This document shows, piece by piece, positions 24,672 to 32,581 of a stretch of 64,000 nt of DNA. Source of the DNA: Palsa-1392 sp963819975 (lineage in GTDB: Bacteria > Verrucomicrobiota > Verrucomicrobiia > Chthoniobacterales > UBA10450); the NCBI GenBank assembly GCA_963819975.1, contig CAWFYE010000002.1, forward strand, positions 434,001 through 498,000. The letters are read 5' to 3'. Numbering within the stretch: position 1 is the stretch's first letter; each line of letters opens with the position of its first letter. The notes below the pieces were generated by a model, which was given only the letters and a program-made list of their open reading frames with translations, ran no database searches and was not told the origin of the DNA. A program made the translations under genes and the position numbers.

Positions 24672-26234
24672 TTAGGGGGGCGATGAGCCCTTGGGCGGGG
24701 CGACTTTCCCTGGCTTCCCAAAGATGAGCGAGTTCGGTTTGCGTTCGATCGTGTTGGAGAGTTCGCGGATCGAGCGCAGCGTTTCGTCAAGCTGCTGCAG
24801 GGTTTCATTGAGCTTTTGGTAGAGCGGTCCGTTCTCGCCGTAGCCGCTTACCGTTTTGTCCAGCCCTGCCACCGTGGTTCTGATCGTCGCCAGAGTTTCG
24901 GTCGCTTCCTTGATCGTGGCTTCGAGCGGCAGGCCCTGCAATTTATCCAAAAGGTCGGAGGCCTTGTCGACCATCCCGGAAAGGCTCGAGCCGCCGACCG
25001 GCAGCACGCGATAGCCAGCGATTTCGGTCACACTACTGGCAGGGGCGTCTTTCTGGAAATCCATGTCCACGTACATCTGGCCGGTGAGGTAGCTCCCGAT
25101 CTTGAGACTGGCGCGCAAGCCGTTCTGGACCGCCTGGGCGATGAACTGCTCGGCCGGTTCCGTGCTTTCCGTCGGCAAGTTGGTGATGAGGCCGGGATCG
25201 ATTTGGATCAGAACCGGGACCCGGCGCTCAGGATCGTTAGGCAAATACTTGAAGGAAACGCCGATGACCGTCCCAATGCGCACGCCGCGAAAGTCGACTG
25301 GTGCCTCGTCGCTCAACCCGCGCACGCTGTCGGAAAACAGGAGGAGGTAGGGCAAGCTATTTTGCATCTCGAATTTCTTTGTGTCTGCTTGGTTGTCGTA
25401 GAGCAGGAAGGTGGCGCCATCAGCTACCGCGGGCGCGTCGGCCGCGCCGGGGAGCTGATCGAAAGTGATGCCACCGAGAAGCAGGCTTTCGACCGAGCCG
25501 GTGTGGAGTTGCAGCCCGTCCGCTCCGAGCGAGACGTCGATCCCGCTGGCGTTCCAAAACTTTGTGTTTTTGCGCACGAGCGGGGCGAACTCCTTAAAGA
25601 TAAACGCGCCAAATTCGACCTTGCCGCTCTCGGGGTGGAAAATGCGGGTCTCGATTCTACCGGCGCCGAGTCCTTTGTAGAGAATCGGTGCGCCCGGTCC
25701 GATGCTGCCGGCTTCATCGGTGGAAAGGGTAACGTGCAAACCGGGCACGCCTTTCGGGGTGACCGGTGGATTTTCCAAGCCGACGTATTCGCGGCGCGCT
25801 TCGTCGGAGATACCGGGCTCGAGTTCGATGTAACTGCCGGAGAAAATCGTGCTCAACCCTGAGATGCCGGCCGCTCCGCCGTAGCGCGGACGCACGACCC
25901 AGATCTGGGCATCTTTGGTCAGGAGATCAGTCGCTTCGCTCGTCATCTGCATCGTGACGATGACGCCCTTTAGGTCCTTCGTTAGGCGAACTTTTTTTAC
26001 CGTGCCGATGTTGACGTTCCGGCAGAGCGCCGGTGTCTTGCTCTCGACAATTCCTTCTGCGGTTTCGAAGCGGACCGTGATCTCCGGACCGAGCGCGGCA
26101 TAATATTTCCAGGCCAACCAGAGACCGAGCGCGGCGGCGATGATCGGGATGATCCAGATCGGCGAGAGGCGGCGCCCCTTTTTTACGACCGGTCGCAGGG
26201 AAGGTGGCGGCGCGGATGAAGGAGTGTCTGGCAT
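24672..26234 (-). CDS. pqiB: PqiB-like MCE-domain lipid-transport protein
   Basis: A 520-residue protein with one N-terminal membrane helix (about 22-42) and three successive MCE/MlaD domains. These are recognisable from ITVRFETAEGIVESKTPALCRNV, HVTLSTDEAGSIGPGAPILYKGL and VDFRGVRIGTVIGVSFKY. A C-terminal helical region (about 430-510) probably forms the tunnel needle. PqiB hexamers make a syringe-like conduit for lipids across the periplasm. The ATG at 26232-26234 begins just after the pqiA-C stop (26237-26239) and is preferred over an upstream frame that runs into that gene. The operon includes split pqiA and pqiC. Confidence 0.9.
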   Translation of the reverse strand: MPDTPSSAPPPSLRPVVKKGRRLSPIWIIPIIAAALGLWLAWKYYAALGPEITVRFETAEGIVESKTPALCRNVNIGTVKKVRLTKDLKGVIVTMQMTSEATDLLTKDAQIWVVRPRYGGAAGISGLSTIFSGSYIELEPGISDEARREYVGLENPPVTPKGVPGLHVTLSTDEAGSIGPGAPILYKGLGAGRIETRIFHPESGKVEFGAFIFKEFAPLVRKNTKFWNASGIDVSLGADGLQLHTGSVESLLLGGITFDQLPGAADAPAVADGATFLLYDNQADTKKFEMQNSLPYLLLFSDSVRGLSDEAPVDFRGVRIGTVIGVSFKYLPNDPERRVPVLIQIDPGLITNLPTESTEPAEQFIAQAVQNGLRASLKIGSYLTGQMYVDMDFQKDAPASSVTEIAGYRVLPVGGSSLSGMVDKASDLLDKLQGLPLEATIKEATETLATIRTTVAGLDKTVSGYGENGPLYQKLNETLQQLDETLRSIRELSNTIERKPNSLIFGKPGKVAPPKGSSPP

Positions 26235-26236
26235 GA

Positions 26237-26875
26237 TCAGAGCGGCGGTGAACTTTCGGGCGGCGGTTGCGCTGCCGCGGCATCCCAAATCAGGCGCGGA
26301 TCAAAACTCATGGCGGCGAACATCGTCAGAATAACGACCGCGGCAAAGGAAAGAGCGCCCGCCCCGGGATGAATGGAAATGGTGGAACCAAGCTGCACCA
26401 CTCCCACGAGAATGGCCACGACGAAGATATCGACCATCGACCAGCGCCCAACAAATTCTGTGATCCGGTAGAGCCGCGTCATAACACGCGGCCGGCGCCC
26501 GGAGCGAGAGGCCAGACAAAGGGTGGAGATTGCGATGATCTTCAAGACGGGAATCATCACACTGGCGCCAAAAATGATGACCGCGACCGGATAATCCCCG
26601 TGCTGCCAAAACTCGATCACGCCCCCCAGGATGGTGTTTTGCTGGTCGCCGGCGATCGATTCCACCCGCAGGACCGGCAACATATTGGCCGGGAAATAAA
26701 GCATGATCGCGGCGAACATGAGCGCCCAGGTCCGCTGGATGCTCTCGCGCAGGCGAAGATGGAGCCGGCTGGAACAACGCGGGCAACGTTCCTCGCTCAC
26801 CGGGGTGGCGAGGTAACAAACATGGCAAAGCGCCAGCCCGCGCGCCGCTGCGGAATCGGGAGCGAACTCGTTCAT
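26237..26875 (-). CDS. pqiA: PqiA domain protein, C-terminal half
   Basis: A 212-residue inner-membrane protein with a zinc-ribbon-like N-terminus (LCHVCY, RCPRC) and four predicted membrane helices, matching one PqiA domain (FPANMLPVLRVES). E. coli PqiA is a single protein of about 417 residues with two such units. Here the two are separate genes overlapping by 4 bp, and this is the second. PqiA probably loads or energises lipid transfer through PqiB. All four cysteines of the ribbon are present. Confidence 0.85.
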   Translation of the reverse strand: MNEFAPDSAAARGLALCHVCYLATPVSEERCPRCSSRLHLRLRESIQRTWALMFAAIMLYFPANMLPVLRVESIAGDQQNTILGGVIEFWQHGDYPVAVIIFGASVMIPVLKIIAISTLCLASRSGRRPRVMTRLYRITEFVGRWSMVDIFVVAILVGVVQLGSTISIHPGAGALSFAAVVILTMFAAMSFDPRLIWDAAAAQPPPESSPPL

Positions 26876-27519
26876 GCGTCAGGCGTTTCCAGTCGGGCCC
26901 AAAGTTCGCGGGGATGAATCGAGGCGAGCGCCGCCGTTAGGCAAATAATCAGGGCGACGAAGGCCCAGAACGAAGTCCCCAGCGTGAGGGTGGCGAGCTT
27001 CCCGAGCTTGAGCAGACTAACGAGCGCGCCAAGGAGGAAAACCTCGATCATGTTCCAGCGACGCGCCCAGAGGACGGAGCGACAAATCGGAATTGCGCCC
27101 GGCAAGCGCCGGCACCAGAACAAGGGCAGCAGCAGGTAAAGCAAGCCGCCGATGAGCATCGAGGGCGCACCGAGGATGAAGAAAGAAACCGCCCCGGCCA
27201 GATATGGATAGCCCTGCGCCTCCAAACCCGAGGCACTTTGCCAGAGTCGCATCTGGCTGTAGCGATAGCCGGCCTCGAGCGTCATGAAGGGGAAGGCGTT
27301 TGCAACGATGAAAAGGAACGCGGAAGCGAAGACGAAAGCGGCCGTGCGATTTAGCGAATTGCGCGGGTTGCTCAGGAGCGGCGCGAGGCAACGCGGACAG
27401 ACCGCCTTTTCGCCCTCCTCCAAAGTGGGCATCTCGAGGATCGCGTCGCAATCGGGGCAAACCAGGCGCTGCTTAGAATGAGACGGATGCACCGGTGGAA
27501 TTACGACAAGAGGGCGCAT
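26872..27519 (-). CDS. pqiA: PqiA domain protein, N-terminal half
   Basis: A 215-residue inner-membrane protein: zinc-ribbon-like LVCPDCD and AVCPRCLAPL, then a PqiA domain with four membrane helices (FIVANAFPFMTLE; MIEVFLLGALVSLLKL). It is the first gene of the pqi operon. The ATG at 27517-27519 gives a normal start, while the longer open frame to 27702 overlaps mqnD and is not supported. Together with the next gene it makes the equivalent of one full PqiA. The divergent gap to mqnD (27520-27637) should contain both promoters, but I see none clearly. Confidence 0.85.
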   Translation of the reverse strand: MRPLVVIPPVHPSHSKQRLVCPDCDAILEMPTLEEGEKAVCPRCLAPLLSNPRNSLNRTAAFVFASAFLFIVANAFPFMTLEAGYRYSQMRLWQSASGLEAQGYPYLAGAVSFFILGAPSMLIGGLLYLLLPLFWCRRLPGAIPICRSVLWARRWNMIEVFLLGALVSLLKLGKLATLTLGTSFWAFVALIICLTAALASIHPRELWARLETPDA

Positions 27520-27637
27520 TACGCAAAGCCTCCGCCGCGTCGAGTTGCAGCCGGGGGGAATGACTCCGGCGAGTGCACTTCTCCGGAGAAGAAGCCTCGA
27601 TTGCACCGCACAACCGCACCGCTTAGCGTCACCGCTT

Positions 27638-28510
27638 ATGTCGGCTACAGGCGCGCGCGTTTTCACTCTCGGGCATTCACCCGATCCGGATGATGCCTTC
27701 ATGTTTTACGCCATGGCTGAGCACAAGATCGACCTGCGCGGCTACGAATTTGAACATCGCCTCGAAGATATCCAAACCCTGAACGAGCGGGCCATGCGCG
27801 GCGAACTCGACATCTCCGCCATCTCGATCCACGCCTACGCCTACGTGAGCGATCGTTATGCGCTCCTCTCCTGCGGCGCGAGCATGGGCGACGGCTACGG
27901 CCCGATGCTGGTCGCGACCGACCCGGAGGCGCCGACGGCCACTGCGCCTGACGAATTGCGGGAATGGCTTCGCGGCCGGCTGATCGCGATCCCGGGCAAA
28001 ATGACGAGCGCTTACCTTGCCCTTCAGCTTTACCTCGGCGATTTCGAGCATGTCGTCGTGCCCTTCGATCAGATCTTCGACGCCGTGAAAAGCGGGCGCG
28101 CCGCGGTCGGGCTCATTATTCACGAGGGCCAACTCACCTACGCGACGGCCGGTTTCCGGAAATTGCTCGACCTCGGCGAATGGTGGAAGAACAAGACGAG
28201 CCTCCCGTTGCCGTTAGGCGGAAACGTTCTCCGCAAAGGCCTCGCTCCCGAGGTGCAGCGCGATCTTTCCAAGATCATCCGCCTGAGCATCGACTACGGC
28301 CTGGCCCATCGCGAAGCAGCCGTGCGCCATTCGCTCCCCTACGCGCGCGACATGGATGCGGCGCTCGCAGGAGAATTTATCGGGATGTACGTGAACGATT
28401 ACACGCGCGATTACGGCGAGAGCGGACGGCAGGCAATTCGCGAATTTCTCCGGGAGGGAAGCGAACGCGGCTATGTCCCGGCGGCTCCCGAGCTGGAGTT
28501 CGTCGCCTGA
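27638..28510 (+). CDS. mqnD: 1,4-dihydroxy-6-naphthoate synthase (futalosine menaquinone pathway)
   Basis: A 290-residue enzyme that cleaves cyclic dehypoxanthine futalosine to 1,4-dihydroxy-6-naphthoate in the alternative menaquinone pathway. MqnD hallmarks are the opening LGHSPDPDDAFMFYA, ISIHAYAYVSDRYALLSCGASMG and VGLIIHEGQLTY with the catalytic-type His. The fold is a periplasmic-binding-protein type II. The ATG at 27638 matches the family start, and 31 extra in-frame codons upstream are unlikely. It stands alone here. The organism is thus inferred to make menaquinone by the futalosine route. Confidence 0.9.
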   Translation: MSATGARVFTLGHSPDPDDAFMFYAMAEHKIDLRGYEFEHRLEDIQTLNERAMRGELDISAISIHAYAYVSDRYALLSCGASMGDGYGPMLVATDPEAPTATAPDELREWLRGRLIAIPGKMTSAYLALQLYLGDFEHVVVPFDQIFDAVKSGRAAVGLIIHEGQLTYATAGFRKLLDLGEWWKNKTSLPLPLGGNVLRKGLAPEVQRDLSKIIRLSIDYGLAHREAAVRHSLPYARDMDAALAGEFIGMYVNDYTRDYGESGRQAIREFLREGSERGYVPAAPELEFVA

Positions 28511-28520
28511 CGACGGCTCG

Positions 28521-28706
28521 TCAGGGCTTGGCCTCGTCTTTTTTCTTTGCCGGATGGGCGGCTTCCTGGACGAAGTTGGTGACCCGGCTGAATTCCTTTT
28601 GTAAGCCGGGGACGAAGTCGTTTGGCCCGTACTCAAAAAGCACGACAAAGCAGAAAGTGAAGAACACAAAAAGCGCGAACCAAAAGAGCGTGCGGAGTAG
28701 ACCCAC
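28521..28706 (-). CDS. Small single-pass membrane protein, 61 aa
   Basis: A 61-residue predicted inner-membrane protein: one hydrophobic, Phe-rich helix (FWFALFVFFTFCFVVLF, about 8-24), a short extracytoplasmic helix, and a lysine-rich end. It sits alone on the minus strand after mqnD. The strongly membrane-like composition and clean start support a real gene, but no family is recognised. Confidence 0.55.
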   Translation of the reverse strand: MGLLRTLFWFALFVFFTFCFVVLFEYGPNDFVPGLQKEFSRVTNFVQEAAHPAKKKDEAKP

Positions 28707-28783
28707 GGGCGGAGGTTAGCTGATTGGTTCTCTGCGGTCAACGACTGGAACACGACCTTTCCGGACGCCGTAGCGCTGTGCGC

Positions 28784-28899
28784 GGTGTAGCGGCGGGCGT
28801 GTCGCTCGCTGGGCTGCACCTCGTGTTGCTGTATCGTTGTAGCCTCGTTTTGCTGCTGGGCGAATCTCCCTAGGCGGCCGACACGGCCGCCGCTACACC
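28784..28899. repeat. Dispersed-repeat-type inverted repeat (TGTAGCGGCGG)
   Basis: GGTGTAGCGGCGG at 28784-28796 and its exact reverse complement at 28887-28899 bracket about 90 nt in the 254-bp gap before the aminotransferase. The TGTAGCGGCGG core is, as I recall, a widely dispersed intergenic repeat in Chthoniobacter-like genomes. No gene was recognised in the gap. Confidence 0.6.
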
Positions 28900-28960
28900 T
28901 GCTGCGCGGAGAAGGCGTCTCCAAGTTCGCCAGGGCGCTTGACCCATGCTTCGGTAGCGC

Positions 28961-30151
28961 ATGCGCGTGCCCTTGCTCGACCTGAGCGAACAATATCGGC
29001 TCCTCGCGGAACCGATCCGCCAGGAGCTGGACGAAATCCTGCGCACCCAAAGTTTCATCCTCGGCCCGAAGGTGGAGGAATTTGAGCGCGCCCTCGCCGA
29101 TTATTGCGGGGTCAAACACGCGATCGGTGTTTCCTCGGGGACGGACGCGCTCCTCGATATCCTGATGGCGCTGGAGATCGGCCCTAACGACGCCGTCATC
29201 ACTACCGCCTACACCTTCTTTGCGACCGCCGGTTGCATCACGCGAGTAGGTGCGACTCCGATTTTTGTCGATATCGACCCGGTCACGTTCAACATCTCGC
29301 CGGCTGCTATCACTGCGTTTCTTGAACGCTGTCAGCGCAATGCCGAAGGCCAGTGGATCGATGGCGCCGGTCACACCGTGAGCGCGATCGTGCCGGTGCA
29401 TCTCTTCGGTTTGTGCTGCGAAATGGATGCGATCAATAAGATCGCGGCCGCTTATTCGCTCACAGTGATCGAAGATGCGGCCCAAGCGATCGGAGCCGAA
29501 TACGCGCCCAAAGAAGGTCGCGCGCGGCAGGCCGGAACGATGAGCGCGGCCGGCTGTTTCAGTTTTTATCCTTCAAAGAATCTCGGAGCGGCCGGCGACG
29601 CCGGCGCCATCGTGACCGATGACGAAGAGCTGGCTGAGCGCTTCCGCATTTATTGTCAGCACGGGATGGAGCCGCGATATTTTCATCATGTGGTGGGCGG
29701 CAATTTCCGGCTCGATGCGATCCAGGCTGCCATTTTAAAGGTCAAGCTGCCGTACCTGAACGATTGGTCGGCGGCGCGCCGCAAAGTGGCGGATGTCTAT
29801 CGCGAGGAATTCCGGGATCGCGGCCTCACCAACCAGGTGACGCTCCCGGCCGAGACCTACCGGGAGCGTGGTCTGACGAACCATCATATTTATCACCAAT
29901 ATGTCATCCGCACTCCGCGCCGGGAGGCGGTGCAAAAACATCTCACCGCGCGTCGTATCGGGACGGCCATTTATTATCCGCTCGGGTTGCACGAGCAGAA
30001 ATGCTTCGAACCGCTCGGTTATGCGGCCGGCGATCTTCCCGAGACGGAACGGGCCGCGCGCGAGACGCTTGCTTTGCCGATGTATCCGGAGCTGACTCGC
30101 GAAATGCAGCAAGAAGTCGTGGGAGCGATCGCGGAGGTGCTGGCGCCGTGA
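28961..30151 (+). CDS. DegT/DnrJ/EryC1 family PLP aminotransferase
   Basis: A 396-residue sugar aminotransferase-type enzyme. The family motifs are VSSGTDALLDILMA (phosphate binding), EDAAQAIGAE, and CFSFYPSKNLGAAGDAGA with the PLP lysine at Lys206; the substrate loop includes NFRLDAIQAAIL. These enzymes transaminate nucleotide-linked keto-sugars for lipopolysaccharide or O-antigen. No other nucleotide-sugar genes are adjacent. An internal near-duplication (NQVTLPAETYRERGLTN after DRGLTNQV) extends one surface loop. Its stop overlaps the GTG of the next gene, so they are coupled. Confidence 0.9.
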   Translation: MRVPLLDLSEQYRLLAEPIRQELDEILRTQSFILGPKVEEFERALADYCGVKHAIGVSSGTDALLDILMALEIGPNDAVITTAYTFFATAGCITRVGATPIFVDIDPVTFNISPAAITAFLERCQRNAEGQWIDGAGHTVSAIVPVHLFGLCCEMDAINKIAAAYSLTVIEDAAQAIGAEYAPKEGRARQAGTMSAAGCFSFYPSKNLGAAGDAGAIVTDDEELAERFRIYCQHGMEPRYFHHVVGGNFRLDAIQAAILKVKLPYLNDWSAARRKVADVYREEFRDRGLTNQVTLPAETYRERGLTNHHIYHQYVIRTPRREAVQKHLTARRIGTAIYYPLGLHEQKCFEPLGYAAGDLPETERAARETLALPMYPELTREMQQEVVGAIAEVLAP

Positions 30152-30765
30152 AGAACGAATTGTCGTTCACACATCAGTTTATCCCGGGTGCCTCGGAGCG
30201 AACGCTCCTCTTGCTTCACGGGACCGGTGGTGACGAGCAGCAGCTCATCCCGCTCGGACGCGAGCTCGACCCAGCCGCGGCTATTCTCAGTCCGCGCGGC
30301 AGGGTGATGGAAAACGGCAACGCGCGTTTCTTTCGTCGACTGGCGGAGGGCGTTTTCGATCTGGAGGATCTCAAGGCGCAAACCGATGCCCTCGCCGAAT
30401 TCGTTAGGGAAGCGGCCCGGCATTACGAGTTCGATCTCGAGAAAATGGTGACCGTCGGCTATTCCAACGGTGCGAATATCGCGGCCAGCGTCCTCCTTCG
30501 TCGCTCCGGTGTGCTGCGCGCAGCGATTCTTTTGCGCGCCATGGTCCCGCTGATTCCGGAGGAATTGCCGGATCTGAGCGGAGTCAAGGTTTGGATTGCG
30601 GGCGGGAAACAGGATACCCTTATTCCGCGCCCCAACACCGAGCGCCTGGCGGAAATGCTGAGCGACGCCGGGGCGGAGGTGACGGCGCATTTCTTCGACG
30701 CCGGCCACGCCCTCACCAACACCGAGCTGGTCCTGGCCAAACGCTGGTTGGACGGGCTGAGATAA
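30148..30765 (+). CDS. Alpha/beta-hydrolase (carboxylesterase/YpfH-like)
   Basis: A 205-residue serine hydrolase: oxyanion segment LLLLHGTGGDEQQ, nucleophile in VGYSNGAN, acid in WIAGGKQDTLI, and histidine in DAGHALTNTE. The compact size and motif order match the carboxylesterase/phospholipase and dienelactone hydrolase-like family. The GTG at 30148 overlaps the aminotransferase stop (GTGA). A longer frame from 29653 runs through the aminotransferase gene and is rejected. The substrate is unknown. Confidence 0.83.
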   Translation: MKNELSFTHQFIPGASERTLLLLHGTGGDEQQLIPLGRELDPAAAILSPRGRVMENGNARFFRRLAEGVFDLEDLKAQTDALAEFVREAARHYEFDLEKMVTVGYSNGANIAASVLLRRSGVLRAAILLRAMVPLIPEELPDLSGVKVWIAGGKQDTLIPRPNTERLAEMLSDAGAEVTAHFFDAGHALTNTELVLAKRWLDGLR

Positions 30766-30770
30766 ACACT

Positions 30771-31745
30771 TTACCCCAGCCCAACCGGCGGTTTGAGGCC
30801 CGCCTCTTCGAGCGCGGCCCGGTCCCACTTTCCGCAGGTCGAAGCGGCGTCGTAAGTACTCTGCGCGAAAGCGAGGAGCGCATCGTCTGGCACCGCAGCC
30901 GCCCGGACCGCGTCGTAGGGCAGGACGAATTCATGAAGCGGCGCGTAATAGCTCGCTTCCGCCGGTTGCACTTTCGCCTCCGCGAAGCCGGCCGGTTCTG
31001 GGTAGGCGTAGGAATAATAGAGCGGCATGGGGCTGGTCGCGTTGCCCGGCCAAAAGCCGACGCTGCTCACTTCCTGCGCGTAGGCTTCGCGCGTCACGGT
31101 GTCAGGCAAGTGCGGAATTCCGCCCGGATGTGGCGGCGCCGACCGCCCCGAAAAACGGGTCACCGCCAAATCAAAGCTGCCCCAGAAAAAATGGACCGGG
31201 CTGCATTTGCCACAGAAACGCGAGCGAAACTTTTTCAGGACGCGATCCGATTGCAGGAGGACGCGCCAGAAGCGGTTCGCATATTCCGGGTCGTAGGCGC
31301 AATGCGTTTCGTCGCGATCAAACTGGATCGGATCCGTGATCTCGTTAGGCGTAGGGTCGATCCGGACCGACAACTCCAGCGCAGCGAGCGCCTCGATGAC
31401 GGCGTGATAAAATGCCGCCACTGACTGCGGAGCGAGCGGCAGGGTGCGAGAGGCGCCATCGCTTTTCATGATTCGCAGTTCGTGCCCGATGAAGTCGAAC
31501 TCGATTTCGAAAGTGTAAAAGCCGTGCGGAATCGGCGAGGTCGTCAGGCCACGGGGAGTCAGGTAAAGGGTAACGTGCCAGGAGTGATTGATCCACGGCG
31601 TGAGGGCGAGGCGGATTTTCCCGACGATCTGCGTCCACATGTGGAGCGTCTCGGCGGTGGTCTGCCATTCCCCGTAGGGCAGGGGTGGCCAAAATTGATC
31701 ACGATCCTTATCCGAAAGCGGCGGTAGAGTCGGCTGGTGCTTCAT
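30771..31745 (-). CDS. DUF5996 family protein
   Basis: A 324-residue protein that I recognise as DUF5996: W-x-x-T-A-E-T-L-H-M-W-T-Q-I-V-G-K-I near the start, then HVTLYLTPRGL, and a C-terminal region with WPGNATSPMPLYYSYAYPEP. No signal peptide or known catalytic motif. It converges on the hydrolase gene with a 5-bp gap. The family's biochemical role is not known to me. Confidence 0.75.
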   Translation of the reverse strand: MKHQPTLPPLSDKDRDQFWPPLPYGEWQTTAETLHMWTQIVGKIRLALTPWINHSWHVTLYLTPRGLTTSPIPHGFYTFEIEFDFIGHELRIMKSDGASRTLPLAPQSVAAFYHAVIEALAALELSVRIDPTPNEITDPIQFDRDETHCAYDPEYANRFWRVLLQSDRVLKKFRSRFCGKCSPVHFFWGSFDLAVTRFSGRSAPPHPGGIPHLPDTVTREAYAQEVSSVGFWPGNATSPMPLYYSYAYPEPAGFAEAKVQPAEASYYAPLHEFVLPYDAVRAAAVPDDALLAFAQSTYDAASTCGKWDRAALEEAGLKPPVGLG

Positions 31746-31830
31746 TCTGGGTGCACCCTACAACACCGGCAAAACAGTTGCGACTGCTGACGAGCGAGCC
31801 TATATCAAACGCTCGCAATTCGGGTGCGAC

Positions 31831-31916
31831 GGGTAGGTACCGAAGTGGCCAAACGGGGCGGACTGTAAATCCGCTGGCTTACGCCTTCAGTGGTTCGAAT
31901 CCACTCCTGCCCACCA
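31831..31916 (+). tRNA. tRNA-Tyr (GTA)
   Basis: An 86-nt class II tRNA. The acceptor stem GGGTAGG (31831-31837) pairs with CCTGCCC (31906-31912) with one G-T wobble. The anticodon GTA is at 31865-31867 in a normal loop, a long variable arm follows, the T-loop TTCGAAT is intact, and CCA is encoded at 31914-31916. Its last 27 nt form the left direct repeat of the genomic island. Confidence 0.96.
31890..31916 (+). repeat. Left attachment repeat (3' end of tRNA-Tyr)
   Basis: The 27 nt at 31890-31916 (T-arm to CCA) are identical to 62112-62138. Flanking bases differ on both sides (A before and CTCT after here; G before and TCTT after there), which defines the repeat. tRNA 3' ends are common integration targets because insertion restores the gene. 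Confidence 0.88.
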
Positions 31917-32301
31917 CTCTCGGTAAACCCGTTTTCATAGGTAATCTCGAGAGTTGTCCGCAAACTGGGCGGCACGCATTAAGGCGCATCGATTTGCATG
32001 AAAACGAAGTTTATTTGCCAACTATTTGTCAACTTAGGAGAGTCCCGCAAATTCGCCACGCGATTCGCGGACGCGCTGGACTCAAGAATTAGCGACCATC
32101 GATTTAATCTGGTCGCTCTTCGCTGAACGCTGAACCCGTTTTTCATAGGCAAATCACAACTCGATCCTGACTTCGATTCGCTTCTCTTATGGGGCTTAGC
32201 AAATCGGCTCGAAGTAGAACAAGAATTAGAACTACGATCACGGCGGCAGATTTTGATCATCCATATCGGCAGGTTCGAATGCCTGCGTCGCCGCAGGATG
32301 A
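31917..32301. other. Left island edge, non-coding with short direct repeats
   Basis: This stretch holds no convincing gene. AACCCGTTTTCATAGG at 31926-31941 recurs with one extra T at 32133-32149, giving a direct repeat spaced about 207 bp. Such repeats next to an attachment core could be recombinase arm sites or debris of repeated insertions. Part of the region appears AT-richer than the neighbouring chromosome. Confidence 0.45.
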
Positions 32302-32421
32302 ATCGCCGGAGCCCTTTTCACCCGCGAAGCGCTCGACGCCATCGCCCGCACCACGATGGAAAATATCTCCGCCTTCGCCGCCGGGCGCGCCTCCGGCGAC
32401 GAGCTGCGCGTCGGCCGCTAG
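32302..32421 (+). pseudogene. C-terminal fragment of a D-2-hydroxyacid dehydrogenase
   Basis: Starting right after a TGA at 32299-32301, 39 codons encode a peptide containing LFTREALDAIARTTMENI and ending at TAG 32419-32421. This matches the extreme C-terminal helix of D-2-hydroxyacid dehydrogenases (T-x-E-A-L...A-x-x-T-x-x-N). The remaining roughly 280 residues are missing. It is gene debris at the left edge of the island. The following 160 bp up to lysR hold nothing recognisable. Confidence 0.5.
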
Positions 32422-32581
32422 CCTCCCGTCCGCGTCGTGGGCGAGGGTTCTCCGCCTTGTTTTCCCGCGCTGCAAGGGCATGATCGGATGGACGACACGG
32501 CCGGCCCTTTGAGGATCTTTTGGCTGAGAAACGCAGAGTTTGGTGAGGGGGAAATTCGTCCGAATCTGCGCAAATGTCGGT

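Noticed and set aside
29653..30147. N-terminal extension of the alpha/beta-hydrolase
   Set aside because: It overlaps the aminotransferase coding sequence in another frame and is low-complexity; the GTG at 30148 gives a complete hydrolase.
32264..32290. tRNA-like T-arm (GGCAGGTTCGAATGCCTGC)
   Set aside because: The loop resembles a tRNA T-loop, but the 53-61 pair is G-G and no acceptor, D-arm or anticodon arm can be formed around it.
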